The notes under the pieces: generated by a model
Databases searched by the model: none
Told to the model about the DNA's origin: nothing
Seen by the model: the letters and a program-made list of their open reading frames with translations, nothing else
NCBI GenBank assembly: GCA_902762385.1
Contig: CACWNQ010000012.1
Location: 35,168 to 99,167 of the forward strand
From: an uncultured Bacteroidales bacterium
GTDB lineage: Bacteria; Bacteroidota; Bacteroidia; Bacteroidales; Muribaculaceae
Direction of reading: 5' to 3'
DNA: 64,000 nt
Program-made: the position numbers and the translations under genes
Shown: positions 61,594 to 64,000 of the stretch, in pieces
Layout: each line of letters begins with the position of its first letter
How positions within the stretch are numbered: position 1 is the first letter of the stretch

Positions 61594-61623
61594 AATATTA
61601 TAAATGTGTGTTTTTTGTGGTTA

Positions 61624-61631
61624 CAAAGATA
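61624..61631 (-). promoter_or_regulatory. -7 box of the small lipoprotein gene
   Basis: The minus strand reads TATCTTTG (TAnnTTTG), 31 bases before the ATG. Confidence 0.4.
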
Positions 61632-61769
61632 GTAAATAGTTGTTAGTTTTTAGTTATTAGTTGTCAGTAATTTGTCAAACAATTAAAAACAATTAATATT
61701 TTTGCATTAGATGGCGGTTTCTACGGCTTTTTACACAAATTATCGTGAATTGTCCGTGAATTATCAAAC

Positions 61770-61848
61770 AACGGCGAATTGAGCGAATTGGCGAAATATG
61801 GAATCACTGGACTCAGTGGACTCACTTGAGTCACTATTGTCAAACAAC
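61770..61848 (+). repeat. repeat block copy 1 (AACGGCGAATT... TCAAACAAC)
   Basis: The block starts with AACGGCGAATTGAGCGAATT, continues with a GGACTCACTTGA-type middle and ends TCAAACAAC. Copy 2 at 62353 has the same head and tail with a diverged middle. Confidence 0.6.
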
Positions 61849-62108
61849 TGGCACAACCTAGAAACAACTTTTACAACTGGTTTTAGTTGTCTTGCACATT
61901 AGTGCGTGGGACAGTTTTTAATTTTTTTTCTGGAAAATGGACCAGGAATTAGTGGTTTTCTGGTCAAAAACGGAAGTTTTGGGACAGTTTCGCGTTTTTT
62001 TCTTAAACGACAATTAATGACAAATAAATAATCTCTCATTAGATTCTAGTTTTGTAGCCATTCGGCTTTTGGTTATTAAAGACAATTGATCTGCGCGGGA
62101 TTGTTTTG

Positions 62109-62146
62109 CCACTCCTGGCGGAGTGGAAATCAGAGCGCTGCGCGCT
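62109..62146 (+). repeat. pair of short GC-rich hairpins
   Basis: CCACTCC and GGAGTGG (62109-62126) and AGCGC and GCGCT (62134-62146) form two compact stems 7 bases apart, with no T run after them, so they do not look like terminators. Confidence 0.5.
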
Positions 62147-62171
62147 AAAATTATTATGGTGCTACGCTTTC

Positions 62172-62206
62172 AATGCATAATGCATAATGCACAATGCACA
62201 ATTTTT
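62172..62206 (+). repeat. AATGCATAATGCACAAT array
   Basis: Two units of AATGCAT and two of AATGCACA stand in tandem, ending in a T run. The core matches the unit at 24500-24517. Confidence 0.6.
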
Positions 62207-62222
62207 GGCGTTAGAGTTTTCC

Positions 62223-62328
62223 TCTCACAAAGTTGCGAGCAGAGCTCGTCATAAAGCCGGCTTACGCCGGAATTTAAAAACTCCTCGCTTGCGAGGCTTT
62301 GCGACACCATAGGTGCAACTTTGCGAGA
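62223..62328 (+). repeat. 106-bp structured element with terminal inverted repeats
   Basis: TCTCACAAAGTTGC (62223-62236) is inverted with one mismatch as GCAACTTTGCGAGA (62315-62328). Inside lie the stems GAGC/GCTC, CCGGC/GCCGG (loop TTAC) and CTCGC/GCGAG, in order. A related element is at 63807-63880. It contains no ORF. Confidence 0.6.
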
Positions 62329-62352
62329 GAACATGGAATCGGTGGAATCACT

Positions 62353-62426
62353 AACGGCGAATTGAGCGAATTATTGAGCGAAAGATGGACTCACCTGACT
62401 CACTTGACTCAGTTTTTTCAAACAAC
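62353..62426 (+). repeat. repeat block copy 2
   Basis: It shares the 20-mer head AACGGCGAATTGAGCGAATT with copy 1 at 61770, a GACTCACTTGACTCA-type middle and the tail TCAAACAAC, in the same orientation. Confidence 0.6.
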
Positions 62427-62550
62427 AAGAACAACATAATAACAAACAAAACAACTGTTGTAGTTTTCATGGTAATACCTTTTTTATACTATTAGTGTAA
62501 GTGTGTGCGCAAAGGTAATGGATGGTGGGGTGGCGAAACAACATTAAAAA

Positions 62551-62570
62551 AACGGCGAATTGATCGAATT
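62551..62570 (+). repeat. repeat block head, third copy
   Basis: AACGGCGAATTGATCGAATT differs from the head of the other two copies at one base. The rest of the block is absent. Confidence 0.5.
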
Positions 62571-62602
62571 AATCGAATTGTTTTGGACAACACATAGCGC
62601 AC

Positions 62603-62642
62603 AAAAAAACCGCAGCTTTGGTCGAAGTAACCAATGCTGCGG
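62603..62642 (-). terminator. terminator of the 62.7-kb secreted-protein gene
   Basis: On the minus strand CCGCAGC and GCTGCGG form a stem with an inner GGT/ACC pairing, followed by seven T. It lies about 95 bases beyond the stop. Confidence 0.75.
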
Positions 62643-62737
62643 CGTGTTTCGGACAACGCACGCGTTGTCCCTACTTAATGGGGAATTCTGAATTTTTACA
62701 CACCCGCCAGTGCTGTTATGGAAAAAGCTGGGGGGCT

Positions 62738-63616
62738 CTACTTGATTACCTTCTCGGTGGTGCGTGTGCCGTCGGTGTAGGTTGTGACCTTGATGTTCAC
62801 GCCTGGCTGAGGCTTGGCACTCTCCACGCCAGCAAGGTTGTAGTAGCGCACACTAACTGCCTGTTTTTCACCAGAGATAGTTGTGATGGCATTTAGCTGC
62901 TTCAATTCTTGGGCTTCGTCATACTTACAACCCATGTAAACCAATTCTCCGTTCTCATAAACTGCCGATAGTCCCGACATTGAGTTTATTCCTGTAATAT
63001 AAGTTCTGTAGGGTACAAGTAAGTCACCAAATCCACAGTCAACACCAATGCCTTCGATTGTCTTAAAACTATACTCAGGATTATCAGGCGCGCCATAAGC
63101 TATTATTTGATAGCCCTTTCTAATGGTTTGTCCTATTTCCACCTCAAATTCTTGGTATGTATCGGCGATACTAGACTCAGATATAGGATAATTGATCTCG
63201 GCATATTCTGCATCATCAGGCAAGAACATTGGCTTGTTGAAGTCGTATAATGTTCCGGGGATATACCACCAAAAATAATCATTAATGCTCTCGCCATGAA
63301 CATTATTCTCAATGGCTGTAACCACTTTACCCTCCTCTCTGACATAGGCTGCAAGATAAGGCTCTTTGGCATTTCCCTGCTCGTCATAGTAAGTGCGATA
63401 GATGTTATGATATAACAATCCATCAATAATTGTCGTGCCATTGAATTCAAGAGTGTAAAGTTGCACTTTCTGATATCCAGGCTCGGGCCAGGCATGGTAA
63501 TAACCCACATATTCCCAAACGACTCCCTCGCGCACGAGGGGCACATAGCTGTTTTCAACTGCTCTGGCGCTGGTTATCATAAGCAGTCCCAGCAGTAATA
63601 ATGTAATCTTTTTCAT
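62738..63616 (-). CDS. secreted protein with C-terminal sorting-like domain, unknown function
   Basis: I do not recognise the main domain of this 292-residue protein. It has a signal peptide (1-19, ending ARA) and a beta-rich body with many Tyr and Trp residues (EGVVWEYVGYYHAW, YNDYFWWYIPG-like stretch near 110-117). The last 45 residues (AVSVRYYNLAGVESAKPQPG, then VNIKVTTYTDGTRTTEKVIK) match the short C-terminal domain shared by many exported Bacteroidales proteins, like a type A type-IX-secretion signal. Surface or extracellular location is likely. The start follows a -7 box at 63662-63669. Confidence 0.72.
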   Translation of the reverse strand: MKKITLLLLGLLMITSARAVENSYVPLVREGVVWEYVGYYHAWPEPGYQKVQLYTLEFNGTTIIDGLLYHNIYRTYYDEQGNAKEPYLAAYVREEGKVVTAIENNVHGESINDYFWWYIPGTLYDFNKPMFLPDDAEYAEINYPISESSIADTYQEFEVEIGQTIRKGYQIIAYGAPDNPEYSFKTIEGIGVDCGFGDLLVPYRTYITGINSMSGLSAVYENGELVYMGCKYDEAQELKQLNAITTISGEKQAVSVRYYNLAGVESAKPQPGVNIKVTTYTDGTRTTEKVIK

Positions 63617-63661
63617 AGCTGTTTATTTTTGTGTGTTAAACTTAATCTTGTTGCGATGTCG

Positions 63662-63697
63662 CAAAGTTATAAACATTTTTTCAATTTACCCCCCCCC
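63662..63697 (-). promoter_or_regulatory. promoter with a homopolymer at the -33 position
   Basis: On the minus strand TAACTTTG (63662-63669) is the -7 box of the secreted-protein gene. The G9 run (63689-63697) occupies the place where the -33 TTTG would be, 19 bases upstream. A TTG at 63682-63684 is too close. Confidence 0.4.
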
Positions 63698-63806
63698 ATT
63701 TGTTAAACTGCGTTAAAACGAATGGTTTTGTCGGTATTTTGGGGCTCAAAATTCAGTTCATTTGACTCAATTTGAACCGATTTGAACAAATCGCTGCGGT
63801 GTATAA

Positions 63807-63880
63807 TCTCACAAAGCTGCATCTATCGATGTCAAAAAGCTGGCTTACGCCAGATTATTTATTTTTTGCTGCGTAAGCAG
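63807..63880 (+). repeat. second copy of the structured element
   Basis: It begins TCTCACAAAGCTGC and contains CATC/GATG, CTGGC/GCCAG (loop TTAC) and CTGC/GCAG stems at the same relative positions as the 62223 element, ending in GGCTTT. The right terminal inverted repeat is not evident. Confidence 0.55.
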
Positions 63881-63921
63881 GCTTTAAGACTAACTCAGTT
63901 AGAAACTTTTTGAACAAAATA

Positions 63922-64000
63922 TTAGAAACGGTAGCCGATGGCAAGCTGTATATTGCCATTATAAACATCACCAGCTTCAAACACTTTTGTCAAGCCCATT
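63922..64000 (-). CDS. small outer-membrane beta-barrel protein, paralog 3 (partial)
   Basis: The window cuts this minus-strand gene. The visible C-terminal 25 residues read MGLTKVFEAGD, then NGNIQLAIGYRF and stop. They align with the ends of the paralogs at 55553 and 56308, including GLTKVFE and the final GYRF with C-terminal Phe. The start lies beyond base 64000. Confidence 0.8.
   Translation of the reverse strand, partial: MGLTKVFEAGDVYNGNIQLAIGYRF

Larger units (their letters stand above)
61594..62737. other. gene-free, repeat-rich region of about 1.1 kb
   Basis: No credible ORF spans this stretch. It contains two diverged copies of a 75-79 bp block (61770-61848, 62353-62426), a third short copy of its head (62551-62570), several small GC-rich hairpins (62109-62146), an AATGCATAATGCACAAT array (62172-62206), a 106-bp inverted-repeat element (62223-62328), a hairpin at 62651-62670 and a terminator at 62603-62642. 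It looks like a site of repeat accumulation or decayed DNA. Confidence 0.7.
63617..63921. other. intergenic region with promoter, C9 tract and structured repeat
   Basis: No ORF. It holds the leftward -7 box (63662-63669), nine consecutive C (63689-63697) and the second copy of the structured element (63807-63880). Confidence 0.6.

Noticed and set aside
62738-62896. Plus-strand ORF of 92 codons at 62618-62896
   Set aside because: It crosses the terminator and the end of the minus-strand secreted-protein gene and shows no protein-like features.

Overview
The window is a stretch of Bacteroidales chromosome, most like a gut commensal of the Muribaculaceae/Prevotellaceae type. The evidence is the lineage-marker families (DUF4494, DUF3127, DUF5686, DHHW proteins, RibBA next to an LptG-type permease, an OmpA pair, Bacteroidales ECF sigma/anti-sigma and beta-barrel modules), secreted proteins ending in dockerin-like repeats, and a repeated TAnnTTTG -7 box upstream of most operons. 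The family-level placement is inference; nothing here gives a species.

Layout. 1-6.3 kb: a tRNA-Ser(UGA) whose last 20 bases are repeated at 6276-6295. The DNA between them looks like a mobile island without an integrase. It holds a translationally coupled ECF sigma / anti-sigma-like / secreted protein / outer-membrane barrel operon and a DUF1016 (PDDEXK nuclease) gene broken by a 1-bp deletion inside 39-bp palindromic tandem repeats. 6.4-14.7 kb: an acyltransferase-3 membrane protein, an M13 peptidase, RlmD, a DUF5686 outer-membrane protein and a SanA/DUF218 protein. 14.8-20.3 kb: a glycogen operon (GH133 debranching enzyme, GT4 synthase, GH57 amylase with a histone-H1-like Lys/Ala/Pro tail) ending in a YqiA-type hydrolase. 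20.4-24.4 kb: an MBOAT plus two DHHW proteins, an AlgI/AlgJ/AlgX-like O-acetylation operon. 24.6-34.5 kb: MalY-type aminotransferase, MATE exporter, OmpA porin, transketolase, sugar MFS transporter, YggS, DUF4494 and YigZ.

34.6-38.3 kb: a three-gene operon of a secreted papain-like-fold candidate, an acyl-ACP thioesterase and a secreted protein that fuses a UGSC-like (Cys) domain to a second conserved domain. This is the least understood gene set here. 38.5-42.5 kb: PHP phosphatase, LptF/G permease, RibBA. 42.7-51.6 kb: second OmpA, HflX, OmpH-like lipoprotein with a previously unlisted 56-residue membrane protein upstream, PepD, a double-psi barrel protein, FtsH with RsfS, and DUF3127 with an SSB-like C-terminal tip. 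51.8-58.3 kb: a secreted amidase with dockerin-like repeats coupled to a TolB-like propeller, two tandem paralogous small barrels, and a second dockerin-bearing secreted protein. 58.4-64 kb: ClpB, a small lipoprotein, then 1.1 kb of gene-free DNA rich in hairpins and diverged repeats, a secreted protein whose promoter overlaps a C9 tract, and the 3' end of a third small barrel paralog cut by the window edge.

The main leads are the tRNA-Ser island with its split nuclease gene, the UGSC fusion operon, and a structured repeat at 62.2 and 63.8 kb whose hairpins show compensatory changes between copies. All calls come from reading the sequence; no database search was run.
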